From: Rs1 sp000416275 | GTDB taxonomy: Bacteria; Pseudomonadota; Gammaproteobacteria; Pseudomonadales; Balneatricaceae | Direction of reading: 5' to 3' | Assembly: GCA_965243635.1 (NCBI GenBank) | Contig: OZ251574.1 | Coordinates: 310,001 to 374,000, forward strand | DNA length: 64,000 nt | Shown: one piece after another, positions 15,141 through 24,271 of the stretch | How the letters are laid out: every line of letters starts with the position of its first letter | Position numbering within the stretch: the stretch's first letter is position 1 | Notes under the pieces: model-generated | What the model was told of the DNA's origin: nothing | The model's input: the letters and a program-made list of their open reading frames with translations, nothing else | Databases searched by the model: none | Translations under genes and position numbers: made by a program

Positions 15141-15914
15141 TTACAAGTCGATATCGTAATCCATCACTAGCGGGGCAAACTCTGAAAAATTTTGATCTTT
15201 TGCGATATAGCCATCATTTACGGTATCTAGGATATTTGCAGTGGTCAGCTGGTAGTCTAGTCTAGCGCCTTCGTTTAGTTTGCGGGCGCGATTGTAGTCC
15301 GGCCACCATGTGTATTGACGATCCGCTTTGTTTATTTCACGAAAGGCATCCACGTAGCCCAATTCACCGATAACCTCTTCCATCCACGCGCGCTCACTCG
15401 GTAAAAATCCGGAGATACTCTGACTGACGTACCAGTTGGATATGTCGGTAGTGCGATGTGCGGTGTTGAGTGTGCCGCAGAATATGAAATCGCGACGTTT
15501 GCGTTGGGTCTTTTTGAAGTGCGCTAGTAAGTGTTCCATAAATTGGTGTTTTATGGCCTGCGCTTGATCGTTTTTTAAGCCCGATGGCACCAGTAGCGAT
15601 GAGATGCTGACGTTTTCAAAATCCGCTTGGATAAAACGACCCTCGTAATCGCAAAGCTCAAAGCCTAAACCGGTCATGATTGCCTTGGGCAAATGTCTGG
15701 TGTAAATGGCGACGCCACTATAACCGTCTTCAAAAGCATCAAAGAAGTAGGGATGGTAGCCATCCAGATGATATTTTTCATCATCTAGTTGGTATTCTCT
15801 AGCGCGGAGATCTTGCAGGCAAATAACATCAGCATCTTGATCAGCTAACCAAGTGAATAGTCCTTTTTCTGTGGCCTGTTCAATACCTTGGGTATTGAAT
15901 GAGATAACGCGCAT
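15141..15914 (-). CDS. crc: catabolite repression control protein Crc (inactive exonuclease III fold)
   Basis: 257 residues from ATG 15914 (MRVISFNTQGIEQATEKGLF); the longer upstream frame to 16016 lacks support. The fold is that of exonuclease III, but key active-site residues of the E. coli enzyme are replaced: Glu34 by Asp (LQDLRA), the catalytic Asp of GDxN by Thr (CGTLN), Tyr109 by Leu (SLLVPSG) and the final His by Phe (SEFAPL). These changes, ICLQDxRA, the AERGLL-like start and the place beside pyrE and rph match Pseudomonas Crc. In that genus Crc works with Hfq to block translation of catabolic mRNAs. It is divergent from pyrE. Confidence 0.88.
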   Translation of the reverse strand: MRVISFNTQGIEQATEKGLFTWLADQDADVICLQDLRAREYQLDDEKYHLDGYHPYFFDAFEDGYSGVAIYTRHLPKAIMTGLGFELCDYEGRFIQADFENVSISSLLVPSGLKNDQAQAIKHQFMEHLLAHFKKTQRKRRDFIFCGTLNTAHRTTDISNWYVSQSISGFLPSERAWMEEVIGELGYVDAFREINKADRQYTWWPDYNRARKLNEGARLDYQLTTANILDTVNDGYIAKDQNFSEFAPLVMDYDIDL

Positions 15915-16185
15915 ATGTGGTTTCCAGTGCTTTGGTTTGAGTGTCGATGAAAAAAGGAGGCTAATCGTACCCCTTATTCTAGCATTGACAAGTGCAGATC
16001 CTAAAAATATGTACAATTGTATAGGCTAAGGTTATAAATTGAAATTTTCTTGGCGAATTAGTTGGTTTGTTAGCGTTTTTAATGCTGATTGTGTCAGTTT
16101 AGAGTATATCAGTGCTTATTGATAACCAACTTTTCAACCTTTAGCTCTCTTGCATCCCCCCAGCATTGTCCAGCATATTAATCCA

Positions 16186-16219
16186 ACCCACCGGCGTTTT
16201 TATCAGTGGGTAGTTTTTT
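16186..16219 (+). promoter_or_regulatory. intrinsic terminator in the pyrE leader, probable attenuator
   Basis: The ACCCAC and GTGGGT arms with a 14-base loop are followed by six T (16214-16219), 66 bp before the pyrE ATG and on its strand. No gene ends upstream on this strand (crc is divergent), so the terminator can only act on a pyrE leader. Enteric pyrE is known to be controlled by UTP-sensed attenuation. A coupled leader peptide is not clear; a six-codon ATG frame is at about 16081. Confidence 0.6.
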
Positions 16220-16285
16220 GTTCAGCAGTTCGATTAGCTAGTGTAGAATGTGGCATCTGATTACCAACTAGGGACATTGACCAGT

Positions 16286-16927
16286 ATGCAACAATATCAA
16301 AGAGATTTTATTAAATTTTCCATCCAACAAAAAGTACTGTGCTTTGGTGAATTCGAACTTAAATCCGGTAGGGTCAGCCCGTATTTTTTCAATTCAGGAT
16401 TGTTTAAAACTGGTCTGGCTCTCGCTAAATTAGGGCGCTTTTACGCCGCTGCATTAAATAATTCAGGGGTCTCTTTCGATATATTATTCGGGCCCGCCTA
16501 CAAAGGTATCCCGCTGGCGGTGGCCACTGCGATTTCACTGGCTAATGAGTACGACCAAGATGTGCCTTATGTATTCAATCGCAAAGAGGCTAAAAGCCAC
16601 GGAGAAGGTGGGTCTTTAGTAGGTTCAGCTCTGGAGGGACGGGTGGTGATTGTCGATGATGTGATCACCGCGGGGACTGCTATTAGAGAAGTGATGCAAA
16701 TTATCAATCAGGCGGGAGCCACTCCGGCGGCAACCATTATTGCGGTGAATCGAATGGAGCGGGGCACGGCCGAGCTCTCGGCGATTCAAGAAGTCGAGCG
16801 AGACTACAATATGCCAGTGATCAGTATTATTGATTTGGCCGATATCGTGCAGTACCTGGAGGAAATTGGCGGTTATGCGACGCAGCTGGCCGCGATTGCT
16901 AAATACCGAGAGCAGTACGGAATTTAG
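16286..16927 (+). CDS. pyrE: orotate phosphoribosyltransferase
   Basis: 213 residues from ATG 16286 (MQQYQRDFIKFSIQQ), equal to the E. coli length; an AGGGAC ribosome site lies ten bases upstream. It makes OMP from orotate and PRPP in pyrimidine synthesis. Diagnostic parts are FGEFELKSGRVSPYFFNSGLF, FGPAYKGIPLA, FNRKEAKSHGEGG and the PRPP loop VVIVDDVITAGTAIRE. The longer frame from 16250 has no support. It lies beside crc and rph, the pseudomonad arrangement. Confidence 0.97.
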   Translation: MQQYQRDFIKFSIQQKVLCFGEFELKSGRVSPYFFNSGLFKTGLALAKLGRFYAAALNNSGVSFDILFGPAYKGIPLAVATAISLANEYDQDVPYVFNRKEAKSHGEGGSLVGSALEGRVVIVDDVITAGTAIREVMQIINQAGATPAATIIAVNRMERGTAELSAIQEVERDYNMPVISIIDLADIVQYLEEIGGYATQLAAIAKYREQYGI

Positions 16928-16945
16928 TTATTTAGATGGTTTCTG

Positions 16946-17000
16946 CACAAGTTTCGCATGTTTCCCTGTCGCCAGGGGTATGTGTGACTTGTTCTGAGGC
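16946..17000. terminator. imperfect long hairpin between pyrE and mshP
   Basis: CACAAGTTTCGCATGTTTCCCTG faces CAGGGGTATGTGTGACTTG (each part shown is pairing only in segments), with a CCCTG-TCGC-CAGGG tip. No T run follows. The location between convergent genes suggests transcript end formation. Confidence 0.4.
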
Positions 17001-17049
17001 TCCTTAGATCCACTACAGAGCAGCGCGCTTGTAATCTGCGGCGCTGAAT

Positions 17050-17484
17050 TTATTGTAAAACTCGCTTTTCAACAAATCTCACGGCCCTATCTTGGCCGCT
17101 ACCACAACTTCCGACACTTTTTAAGCTAATGAAATGCTGGTCTTGTATCGCCACGCTGCTGCAACTTAGCGTGGCTGAACACTCGTACAGCCCTTGAGTA
17201 TTAAAGTTGTACTTGGTTTGTGCCCCCTGGCAGCTACTGCTGCTAGCTATTTTCGCCAGCTGTATTTCAATGCCGGACTGCGCGGCACTTTGCGCGCGAA
17301 TTGAGAGTATCTCGTGGCTGTGGGTCTTGGCGGAGTTCGCCACAATAGCCGCCATTCCGGCCGCCATCAACGCCAATACCGTAATGACAAAAATCGCAGA
17401 GACTAAGCCTAAGCCCCGTTGGCTATGCGCCTTTAATTGCGCTGCTCGGCGGGGCGGATTGCCGGCTATCTGGTATTTATTCAT
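17050..17484 (-). CDS. mshP: MSHA biogenesis protein MshP
   Basis: 144 residues. After a basic N-terminus with GLGLVSAIF comes one transmembrane helix (SAIFVITVLALMAAGMAAIV), then a periplasmic domain with four or more Cys. This is the layout of MshP/PilX-like minor pilus proteins. It overlaps mshO by eight bases and is the last gene of the operon here; no mshQ follows, and pyrE is next. The prepilin-type cleavage site is degenerate. Confidence 0.8.
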   Translation of the reverse strand: MNKYQIAGNPPRRAAQLKAHSQRGLGLVSAIFVITVLALMAAGMAAIVANSAKTHSHEILSIRAQSAAQSGIEIQLAKIASSSSCQGAQTKYNFNTQGLYECSATLSCSSVAIQDQHFISLKSVGSCGSGQDRAVRFVEKRVLQ

Positions 17485-18325
17485 CGGTTAGCCATATTAG
17501 GTGATGCAAGCTGAGGTTTTCTAGCTGATCGCCAGCACTGAGTACTACTTTGATGATGTTTTTTCCCTCGATGTTATTAGTGCTAAAGGTCGATAAAGCG
17601 CGGATACCTTGCGCTAGTAACACTCTTTGCGGTTCCTGTTTGGGGAGTTTGGGCTGTTGGCTGCCGGTAGAGTGAGGTACTGGCTGCTGTTTGCTGACGC
17701 GATAATGTGTATATCTAAACAGCTTGCTTTGTTCAATACAGTAGCTGACGGGCGTGTCAATAAAGTAAATTTGTTGCTGCTGGGAAGCTTGCTTAAACTG
17801 CATAGCCCGGCTAAAGGTCAAATCGGTGATCGCATTTTTTTGCGATTTAGATTGTCGGCTAATGGTGGTGGAGACCGTTTGGCTGGCCGGGTTAGTTAGC
17901 TCGCGGTAAATGTGCTGGTTGGCAGCAGTGTTAAGTATCGCGCGCATCCCTAGTACTTTTTTGTCTAATGATATCGCTTGCAGATCAGTGCTTTGGCTGT
18001 GCAGTGGGGCCCGTAGATAGAATGAGCGGGCGCGAATTGGCAGCATTTCTAAACATTGGTAGCCTCTGCCTGTGGATACTCTGGCAGAACCGGCCAGGCT
18101 GTTATTGAGCTGCATGGTTATTTTGCTGAGGCTAGTGCGTAAGTTATTCGCCAGGGCGGCACGGCGGCTGATATCGTTGAGGCCCTTTGCGGTGTTGACG
18201 ATAAAGCCAGTGCTAGCCACGGCAATAATACTGGTAATCACGATGACAATGATCAGCTCGACCAAGCTAAAGCCTTGCTGCTGGAATTTTTTAAGCGGTT
18301 GAACTTGACGCTTAACAATAGTCAC
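17477..18325 (-). CDS. mshO: MSHA minor pilin MshO
   Basis: 282 residues. The type IV prepilin signal QQGFSLVELIIVIVITSIIA has the G/F cleavage site and Glu5. The large C-terminal domain fits MshO (PilW-like) rather than the small pilins. Its ATG overlaps the stop of mshD by one base. It would be incorporated into or prime the MSHA pilus after cleavage by the prepilin peptidase, which is not in this window. Confidence 0.87.
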   Translation of the reverse strand: MTIVKRQVQPLKKFQQQGFSLVELIIVIVITSIIAVASTGFIVNTAKGLNDISRRAALANNLRTSLSKITMQLNNSLAGSARVSTGRGYQCLEMLPIRARSFYLRAPLHSQSTDLQAISLDKKVLGMRAILNTAANQHIYRELTNPASQTVSTTISRQSKSQKNAITDLTFSRAMQFKQASQQQQIYFIDTPVSYCIEQSKLFRYTHYRVSKQQPVPHSTGSQQPKLPKQEPQRVLLAQGIRALSTFSTNNIEGKNIIKVVLSAGDQLENLSLHHLIWLTDE

Positions 18326-18726
18326 TACAGGCGTCCTTTGTAGGTGACAAACTGTTGCGGATACCCTTGAGGTGGCGTGATCTGAATGGTTATTCTTTTT
18401 AAAGCAGGCTCGGCCAGCGCAAAATCACTTCCGGCGAGGACGACTTTGATCTCAATTTTAAAATCTGCATAGCCGCGTATCGCGGTACCTGCTAATTGTG
18501 GGGCACTTTGCTGACGGCTCTGTATCTCAGTAAAAGCTTGGTGTTTAATTTGTGCCAGGTAGATTGCTGCCAAACTGGAAACTTTAGCTTGGATGAAAGG
18601 GTCGGCACTGCGACTGGCGGCGTTTGACCAGACGGCGATCAGTCCGGTCATCGCAATGGCGATGATCATGATGGTGATAATAGCTTCGATGAGGCTGAAG
18701 CCAGATTCAGATACAGTGGCCTTCAT
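18325..18726 (-). CDS. mshD: MSHA minor pilin MshD
   Basis: 133 residues with the prepilin segment SGFSLIEAIITIMIIAIAMT and a short C-terminal domain. Gene order (after mshC, before mshO) and the Ala-rich SLAAIYLAQ helix fit MshD (PilV-like). It overlaps mshC by 20 bases. Confidence 0.85.
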   Translation of the reverse strand: MKATVSESGFSLIEAIITIMIIAIAMTGLIAVWSNAASRSADPFIQAKVSSLAAIYLAQIKHQAFTEIQSRQQSAPQLAGTAIRGYADFKIEIKVVLAGSDFALAEPALKRITIQITPPQGYPQQFVTYKGRL

Positions 18727-19246
18727 AACTATATCCTGTCGGTGCTATACAAATAGACTGCGTGCCGATCTGTAGAGCAATGCTGTGGGTTATTTGGCTG
18801 CTTTTAGGTAAGTTTTTGGCAATTAGATCGCCGTTGCTGGCAAAACTCAGCTGCAAGTCAGTACCTAAGGTTAATGCTTGCTGGTCAATAAATAGCTGGG
18901 AGTCGGCTTTCAGCAGGTGGCTTTGGCTGCTGCCACCACTGCTGATGGTAACTTGCCACTGCTGTGCTGCGGTTTGTTGTAGAGAAAAACGCGCCGCTTC
19001 AACGCCACTAGCATCGCCACTTTGCCGGGCCATCGCCAGCTGTTGGGTGAGCCTTAAGTAAGCTTGCAGTTGCTGTGTAAACAATGCCTGCCGATACACA
19101 TTAGTATCGGCAAATCGCGAGATGGCGACCGCTGACAATATCCCGATTAACAACATCACGGTGATTAGTTCGACTAAGGTAAAGCCACGCTGTCCTATAT
19201 CCCGAGTTAAAGAATAGCGTTTAAAAGTATTGGCTGTTCCGTTCAT
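18707..19246 (-). CDS. mshC: MSHA minor pilin MshC
   Basis: 179 residues from ATG 19246; a TTG at 19261 is possible. The prepilin signal QRGFTLVELITVMLLIGILS follows a 23-residue leader that is long for the family. The rest has a Gln-rich helix and a C-terminal Cys pair (SICIAPTGYSYEGHC), as in GspH/FimT-type pilins. It follows mshA by 18 bases. Confidence 0.85.
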   Translation of the reverse strand: MNGTANTFKRYSLTRDIGQRGFTLVELITVMLLIGILSAVAISRFADTNVYRQALFTQQLQAYLRLTQQLAMARQSGDASGVEAARFSLQQTAAQQWQVTISSGGSSQSHLLKADSQLFIDQQALTLGTDLQLSFASNGDLIAKNLPKSSQITHSIALQIGTQSICIAPTGYSYEGHCI

Positions 19247-19264
19247 TGGCTCGGTTAACAATTG

Positions 19265-19747
19265 TTATTTTAAGGTCGGGATGACAAAGCCAGTTTTCTG
19301 CGAGTATTCAATTTTGACACTGTCACTGCCGTCTTTGTTGTACTTGAATTCACAGATCGGCTTTTGGTAGACAACTTTAAAAGCAGCACCTTCTGAGGTT
19401 GATACTGAGGGAGCGTTCGCCTGTAGCACGGAGTTCCACACTTCAACACAGCCCGCTGCAGAAGGTTTAGCGCTAGATCCCGACACCGGAAGTTTATTGC
19501 TATTCATATACAGTGGCGAGCCATCAAATGACATCGCTTTACCGGGGGTGATATTTTGTGCGATAGCTTGAGCTTTCGCCAGTGCGATGCCTGAGGCTAA
19601 ACCACCGGCGGTTCCCTGTACCGTCGCTTTGTGGGCGTCGGTAGAAATGTCGATAAAACGCGGTAGTGCCACTGCCGACAAGATGCCTAAAAGGGCAATA
19701 ACCACGATTAATTCGATAATTGTAAAGCCAGATTGTTGCTGTCTCAT
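19265..19747 (-). CDS. mshA: MSHA major pilin
   Basis: 160 residues. Short leader MRQQQSG, then FTIIELIVVIALLGILSAVA, the canonical type IV pilin helix. The C-terminal domain has two Cys (AAGCVEVW and KPICEFKY) spaced as in MshA/MshB. The 182-bp gap upstream is the largest within the operon and probably holds an own promoter, as expected for a major subunit. Only one pilin of this size is present, so mshB seems absent. Confidence 0.9.
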   Translation of the reverse strand: MRQQQSGFTIIELIVVIALLGILSAVALPRFIDISTDAHKATVQGTAGGLASGIALAKAQAIAQNITPGKAMSFDGSPLYMNSNKLPVSGSSAKPSAAGCVEVWNSVLQANAPSVSTSEGAAFKVVYQKPICEFKYNKDGSDSVKIEYSQKTGFVIPTLK

Positions 19748-19929
19748 TGTCTTATTTCCCTATTCTGCTCAAAGCTATCTGTATGATGTTTTACTTTTCA
19801 AAGCTGGTGGTCGTTTATTCTCGGTCGCTACTATTATTAACCCTCGCTGTTTTGCGCAAAGGTTGATGCTGACTCTCAGTTACAGCATAGCCTAAAAAAT
19901 CGATTCAGTGACCGCAGCCGATAATATCG

Positions 19930-21165
19930 CTATCGGTTAACGGCGGCACTGAGCTCCCAGAGAGGGAGAAAAACGCCAAGTGCTAATACTAGCACCAAAG
20001 CGCCAATAATAACGATTAGGATTGGTTCAATTGCACTGGAAAGTCGAACTAATTTGTAGGCGACTTCCTCCTCGTAAAAATCGGCCACCTCGCCGAGCAT
20101 TTCATCCACTCTGCCGGTCTCTTCACCCACCGCTAACATTTGCATGATTAAAGGGCTAAACATCGCGGTGCGCTTGGCGGCACTGGTAAAGCCTTCGCCT
20201 CGTTCTATGCCGACCCGCATTTGATCGACTTTGCTGCCGACATAATCGTTGTCTACGGCTTTAGCGACCACCGTCAAGCCTTGCTCGATCGGCATGCCCG
20301 CCCCTAAAACGACGCTAAAGGTTCTGGCGAAGCGGGCTAGTACAGCAAAGTAAAAAATCTCGCCGATTAAGGGGATTTTAAATTTGAACTGATCCCAGGC
20401 AAGTTTTCCCACTGAGCTTTTTTTCCACTTAAAAAAACCATAGCCAAAAATCGCCATTAAGCCGAGTACGTGGGGCCAGTAAGCCAAGCTAAAATCGGAG
20501 AGTTTGATCAGCAGTATAGTCTGCCAGGGGAGTTGGCCGCCAATGCTATCGAATACATCTTTAAAGCTGGGAATGACGAAAATATTGATGATGGTGATGA
20601 AGATGCCAATCGCTGAAAATACAAACATTGGATAGCGAGTGGCTTGTTTTAAATTGCGAATCGTCTGTCGCTCTAAAGTTAAGTAGCTGGACATCTGCGA
20701 AAAAGCATCGTCAAGTCTGCCGGTGTTTTCACCAATGCGGATCATACTGATGTATAGGTCGGAAAATAATTTTGGATATTTAGCCACCGCGACAGACAGC
20801 TCTTGGCCCTTTTCTAAATTGTCGGCCACACCTGATAAACTGGTCGTGACTAAGGCATTTTTTACGGTGTCTGCCAAGCCTCTTAACGCTCCGACAATCG
20901 GCACCCCCGCGCGGGTCAAACTGGCTAGTTGTCGCGAGAGCATGATCACTTCATCTAAGGTCACGGTTTCGAAGAGCGACATTTTGAAAATGCTCTCTGC
21001 CGACTGCTCACTGGCGCCTTGGGCATCTTTTAGCAGGTTAATACTCACCGGAATAATCGATTGTCGCTCTAGCTGAACGACGACTTCAGATCGTCCCGTA
21101 GCATCAATTTTGCCGGTCGCCTCAGATCCGTCGACGTGCCGTCCTGAGTATGCATAAATCGGCAT
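19930..21165 (-). CDS. mshG: MSHA platform protein MshG
   Basis: 411 residues, a type II secretion F/PilC-like inner-membrane platform protein. Two T2SSF repeats are visible (LSRQLASLTRAGVPIVGALRGL and FARTFSVVLGAGMPIEQGL), each followed by a hydrophobic helix, with a third helix at the C-terminus (ILIVIIGALVLVLALGVFLP). It starts on the base after the mshE stop, so the two are translationally coupled. Confidence 0.93.
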   Translation of the reverse strand: MPIYAYSGRHVDGSEATGKIDATGRSEVVVQLERQSIIPVSINLLKDAQGASEQSAESIFKMSLFETVTLDEVIMLSRQLASLTRAGVPIVGALRGLADTVKNALVTTSLSGVADNLEKGQELSVAVAKYPKLFSDLYISMIRIGENTGRLDDAFSQMSSYLTLERQTIRNLKQATRYPMFVFSAIGIFITIINIFVIPSFKDVFDSIGGQLPWQTILLIKLSDFSLAYWPHVLGLMAIFGYGFFKWKKSSVGKLAWDQFKFKIPLIGEIFYFAVLARFARTFSVVLGAGMPIEQGLTVVAKAVDNDYVGSKVDQMRVGIERGEGFTSAAKRTAMFSPLIMQMLAVGEETGRVDEMLGEVADFYEEEVAYKLVRLSSAIEPILIVIIGALVLVLALGVFLPLWELSAAVNR

Positions 21166-22887
21166 TTAAGCGTGCTCCCCTAGCTCTTCTAACTGTTCGG
21201 TAATTCTGAACACTTCTTCTAAGCTGGTGATGCCCTGTGCCGCTTTTTCTAAGGCGCTGATTACTAGTGGTTGATAAGTGGCGCTTTTTCTAGCCGCTTT
21301 GGCGAAAGCGCCGCTGTCGTTGGCCCGTAGTGCATCAGCCATCTCGTCATCCATTTCTAGCAACTCGAAAATACCAATTCGCCCGGCATAGCCGGTGTTA
21401 TTGCAGCTGGTACAGCCGGTGCCATGTCGCAGTTGGTCTATCGAAAGGTCGCTGCCCTGGCATTTTACTTTAAGCCAAGCCCGCTCTGCTGCCGTCGGCT
21501 GATAGTCGGATTTGCAGTGTATACAGATTTTACGCACCAAGCGCTGGGCCAGTATCGCTCTGAGAGCGGTCGCGACTAGATAGCCTTCAATGCCAATGTC
21601 GATAAGGCGCATCGCACTTGAAATAGCATCATTGGTATGCAAGCTGGAGAGTACGAAATGTCCGGTAATAGAGGCGCGCAGCGCTATTTCAGCGGTCTCT
21701 TGATCGCGTATTTCACCGACTAGTAAAATATCTGGATCTTGGCGCAGGCAAGATCTTAAGACGGTGGCGAAGGTCAGGCCGATTTTTGGGTGCACTTGAA
21801 TTTGGTTAATTCTCGGGAGGCGATACTCCACTGGGTCCTCAACTGTGAGGATTTTCTTTTCCGCGACATTCAAGGCGTTTAGGGCGCCATACAAGGTAGT
21901 GGTCTTGCCGCTGCCGGTCGGGCCCGTGACTAAGAGTAAACCGTGAGGCTCTTTGATTAATTTGTTGAGTCGCCGGCGCATTTTGTCCGGTAAACCGATG
22001 CTATCGAGCTCAATTAAGCCATTGGTCTGGTCCAGTAAGCGCATCACTACCGACTCGCCGTGCTGGATCGGCATAGTCGACATCCGCACGTCGATGTTGT
22101 GGCCTTTAACGGTAATATTAAAGCGGCCATCTTGCGGCAGGCGCTTTTCCGAAATGTTCAGCTCCGCCATTAATTTTAAACGTAAAATAAGCGCGGGGGC
22201 GATCCGCGCATCTTTCATCACATGTTCTTGTAATAGACCGTCTACCCGCTGGCGAATACGCAACACATTCTCATCGGGTTCAATATGTATATCCGAGGCA
22301 CCGACTGAAACCGCGTCTTCGAAAATACTTTTTAGCAGTCGAACCACCGGGATGTCAGCATCCTCAGTTTCTGAGAGCTTTACCGAATCAAAAGTGTCCT
22401 CAACAATTTCGTCACTTAATTGATCGGCCCAATCGTCAATTTCACTAGTGCGACGGTAAATTTGATCTAGCACCCCCAACAATTGGCTATCTGGGATAAC
22501 GGCGAGCTCGATAGGTTTAGGCAGCAGTCGTTGAATTTCATCGTAAGCGGAAATGTCTAGGGGGTCGGTCATGCCGATTAAGAAAAATTCGGCCTCCTCT
22601 TTCAATACTACGCAACGAAAGCGCCGAGCATGTGTTTCCGTGAGCTTTAACACGTCGTTGTGGTTAAAATTGTAGCGTGAAATATCGACCATCGGAATTT
22701 TTAACTGCTGAGCTAAAAAGTTGAGAAACTGCTCTTCCTTGACATAGCCAAGTACCACCAGCGCTTTGCCCAGCTTTTGCCGAGTTTGCTTTTGCCGAGC
22801 GAGTGCAGCCATTAACTGCTGTTCGGTTATCACGCCGTTTTGTACTAATAAATCACCGATTCGCACTTTCATTTTCGGTGCAGCCAT
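21166..22887 (-). CDS. mshE: MSHA assembly ATPase MshE
   Basis: 573 residues. The N-terminal MshEN domain carries RIGDLLVQNGVITEQQLMAA and LGKALVVLGYVKEEQFLNFL, the two 24-residue-type motifs known to bind cyclic di-GMP. A GspE/PilB ATPase follows: Walker A GPTGSGKTTTLYG, the Asp box VGEIRDQETAEIALRA, the His box GHFVLSSLHTNDA, and a CxxC zinc pair (CIHC and CTSC). It should drive pilus extension under cyclic di-GMP control. No retraction ATPase is nearby. Confidence 0.95.
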   Translation of the reverse strand: MAAPKMKVRIGDLLVQNGVITEQQLMAALARQKQTRQKLGKALVVLGYVKEEQFLNFLAQQLKIPMVDISRYNFNHNDVLKLTETHARRFRCVVLKEEAEFFLIGMTDPLDISAYDEIQRLLPKPIELAVIPDSQLLGVLDQIYRRTSEIDDWADQLSDEIVEDTFDSVKLSETEDADIPVVRLLKSIFEDAVSVGASDIHIEPDENVLRIRQRVDGLLQEHVMKDARIAPALILRLKLMAELNISEKRLPQDGRFNITVKGHNIDVRMSTMPIQHGESVVMRLLDQTNGLIELDSIGLPDKMRRRLNKLIKEPHGLLLVTGPTGSGKTTTLYGALNALNVAEKKILTVEDPVEYRLPRINQIQVHPKIGLTFATVLRSCLRQDPDILLVGEIRDQETAEIALRASITGHFVLSSLHTNDAISSAMRLIDIGIEGYLVATALRAILAQRLVRKICIHCKSDYQPTAAERAWLKVKCQGSDLSIDQLRHGTGCTSCNNTGYAGRIGIFELLEMDDEMADALRANDSGAFAKAARKSATYQPLVISALEKAAQGITSLEEVFRITEQLEELGEHA

Positions 22888-22932
22888 GGAGCGTCCTCTT
22901 CTATAAATATATCGATCAAAGATTATTAAATC

Positions 22933-23031
22933 ACATCTGAACCCGCGGTTTCAGAGTGGATATGCAGCGGAAGATAATCGTAGCATCAATCGCTTATGCT
23001 GTGCACTGCATGGAAATAACTGATTCAGTTG
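22933..23031 (-). repeat. internally deleted MITE-A copy
   Basis: ATCTGAACCCGCGGTTTCAG at one end and ATAACTGATTCAGTT at the other, with the AGCATCAATCGCTTATGCT section of the long copies in between. It occupies the gap between mshE and mshJ, exactly where mshK-mshN are found in other genomes. Confidence 0.6.
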
Positions 23032-23042
23032 ACAGTCAATTG

Positions 23043-23675
23043 TTATTCTTTAGCGGCAAATAAGTGAAAGCTAATGAGCATCTGGGTTTGCTCTTTGCCG
23101 ATCCTATTGTATTCAATACTATCCCAGGAGAGCGCTATTGGCTGGCTCTCTAAAAACTTAAGGTAAGCTTTAATTTCGGTATTGCTAGCTTGTAAACTGA
23201 GGCGAATATTGTGTTTGAGTACCGCGCTGCTGTCGGTATCTGCATCTAGCTCTTCACCCGCGTAGGCGATTGCCTCTATCTGTACATCAGTTATTTGTAA
23301 CGCCGGATTAGTGGTTAACATTACCGCCATGAAATCGCTGAAGTCAGCGGCAGAAATAACGCTTAAACGCTGCTCATTTAGAGCGCTGGCTAGCTGAGCT
23401 TTTTCGGCTTGCAGATCGGTTATCTGCAAGTTGAGGCTGATTTTAGGGTCTCGATTAAGATTTTCTGCTAGCACTGCCGTCTGCTGTTGGTAAGTGGCAT
23501 TTTGACTGCGGCTTTGCTCGAGTACTCGTTGCGTTTTCTGGGCCGCTTTAAACTGGGGCTCGATCACTAGAAGAAAGGGCAGTGCAATAATCAATCCCAT
23601 CGACGAGAGTAAAATCAGTACTTTTTCACGATTGCTCAGCAGTTGGTACGGTTCAGAGTAGGCTGACAAATTCAT
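23043..23675 (-). CDS. mshJ: MSHA biogenesis protein MshJ
   Basis: 210 residues with one N-terminal transmembrane helix (VLILLSSMGLIIALPFLLVI), a coiled-coil region and a compact C-terminal domain, the PilO-like layout. It overlaps the PilN-like gene by four bases (ATGA). It should form the inner-membrane alignment complex with the PilM- and PilN-like proteins upstream. Confidence 0.82.
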   Translation of the reverse strand: MNLSAYSEPYQLLSNREKVLILLSSMGLIIALPFLLVIEPQFKAAQKTQRVLEQSRSQNATYQQQTAVLAENLNRDPKISLNLQITDLQAEKAQLASALNEQRLSVISAADFSDFMAVMLTTNPALQITDVQIEAIAYAGEELDADTDSSAVLKHNIRLSLQASNTEIKAYLKFLESQPIALSWDSIEYNRIGKEQTQMLISFHLFAAKE

Positions 23676-24271
23676 TGGCGGGCCTCTTGATGCGAGGTTA
23701 ATATTTCAAAGCGATAGTGCTCAGTGGCACGCTGAATTTTTAGATTGGCGATGTTTTGCCGGTGCAATAAATTTTGCACTCTTAAATTATCCAGTAATTT
23801 CGGCACAGTGGCGGCGTGGGTAGTGCTGCCACGAATGTAGGTGAATTGCTGCCCAGCGGTCGCTTTAAAACTCTCTAGCTGGGAGTTGACGGGAATACTG
23901 GACTGGAGCTTGTCAAACATCTGCAAAAATCCGCTCTGCTCGACGAAGCTGTATTCTGTGGATAGGTCCAGCATTTGCTGCATCGCCGCTATTTGTTGAG
24001 TGAGTTGCTCAACTTGCACAGTTAGCGGAGTGGGGGCATCTTGCTGGGCGAGACGGGTGGTTAAATTGATGATTTCGCGGGTCGCGTTAGTATTGGCTAA
24101 TTGCTGCGCTTGCAAGTTAGTCTGCAGGGAGTTAGCTTGCCACCAAAAATAAGCGGATAAAGATAAACTACTGACCAAGGTAATAGCCAAGATGCTTAAT
24201 AAGTTATTAAAGGCCAGCCAGTTGCGGACTGTTTTGGGTTTGTTGGGTAGTAAATTAATCGTCTGCTTCAT
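23672..24271 (-). CDS. MSHA biogenesis protein, PilN-like (MshI2)
   Basis: 199 residues starting MKQTINLLPNKPK, the PilN-type N-terminal motif that docks into the PilM-like partner. A transmembrane helix at about 24-46, a coiled coil and a C-terminal ferredoxin-like domain follow. It overlaps mshI by four bases (ATGA), so the PilM/PilN/PilO-like trio is one translational unit. Confidence 0.82.
   Translation of the reverse strand: MKQTINLLPNKPKTVRNWLAFNNLLSILAITLVSSLSLSAYFWWQANSLQTNLQAQQLANTNATREIINLTTRLAQQDAPTPLTVQVEQLTQQIAAMQQMLDLSTEYSFVEQSGFLQMFDKLQSSIPVNSQLESFKATAGQQFTYIRGSTTHAATVPKLLDNLRVQNLLHRQNIANLKIQRATEHYRFEILTSHQEARQ

Noticed and set aside
15915..16016. Upstream extension of crc by 34 codons
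   Set aside because: The Crc family starts at MRVIS; the extension covers the promoter region and has no ribosome site.
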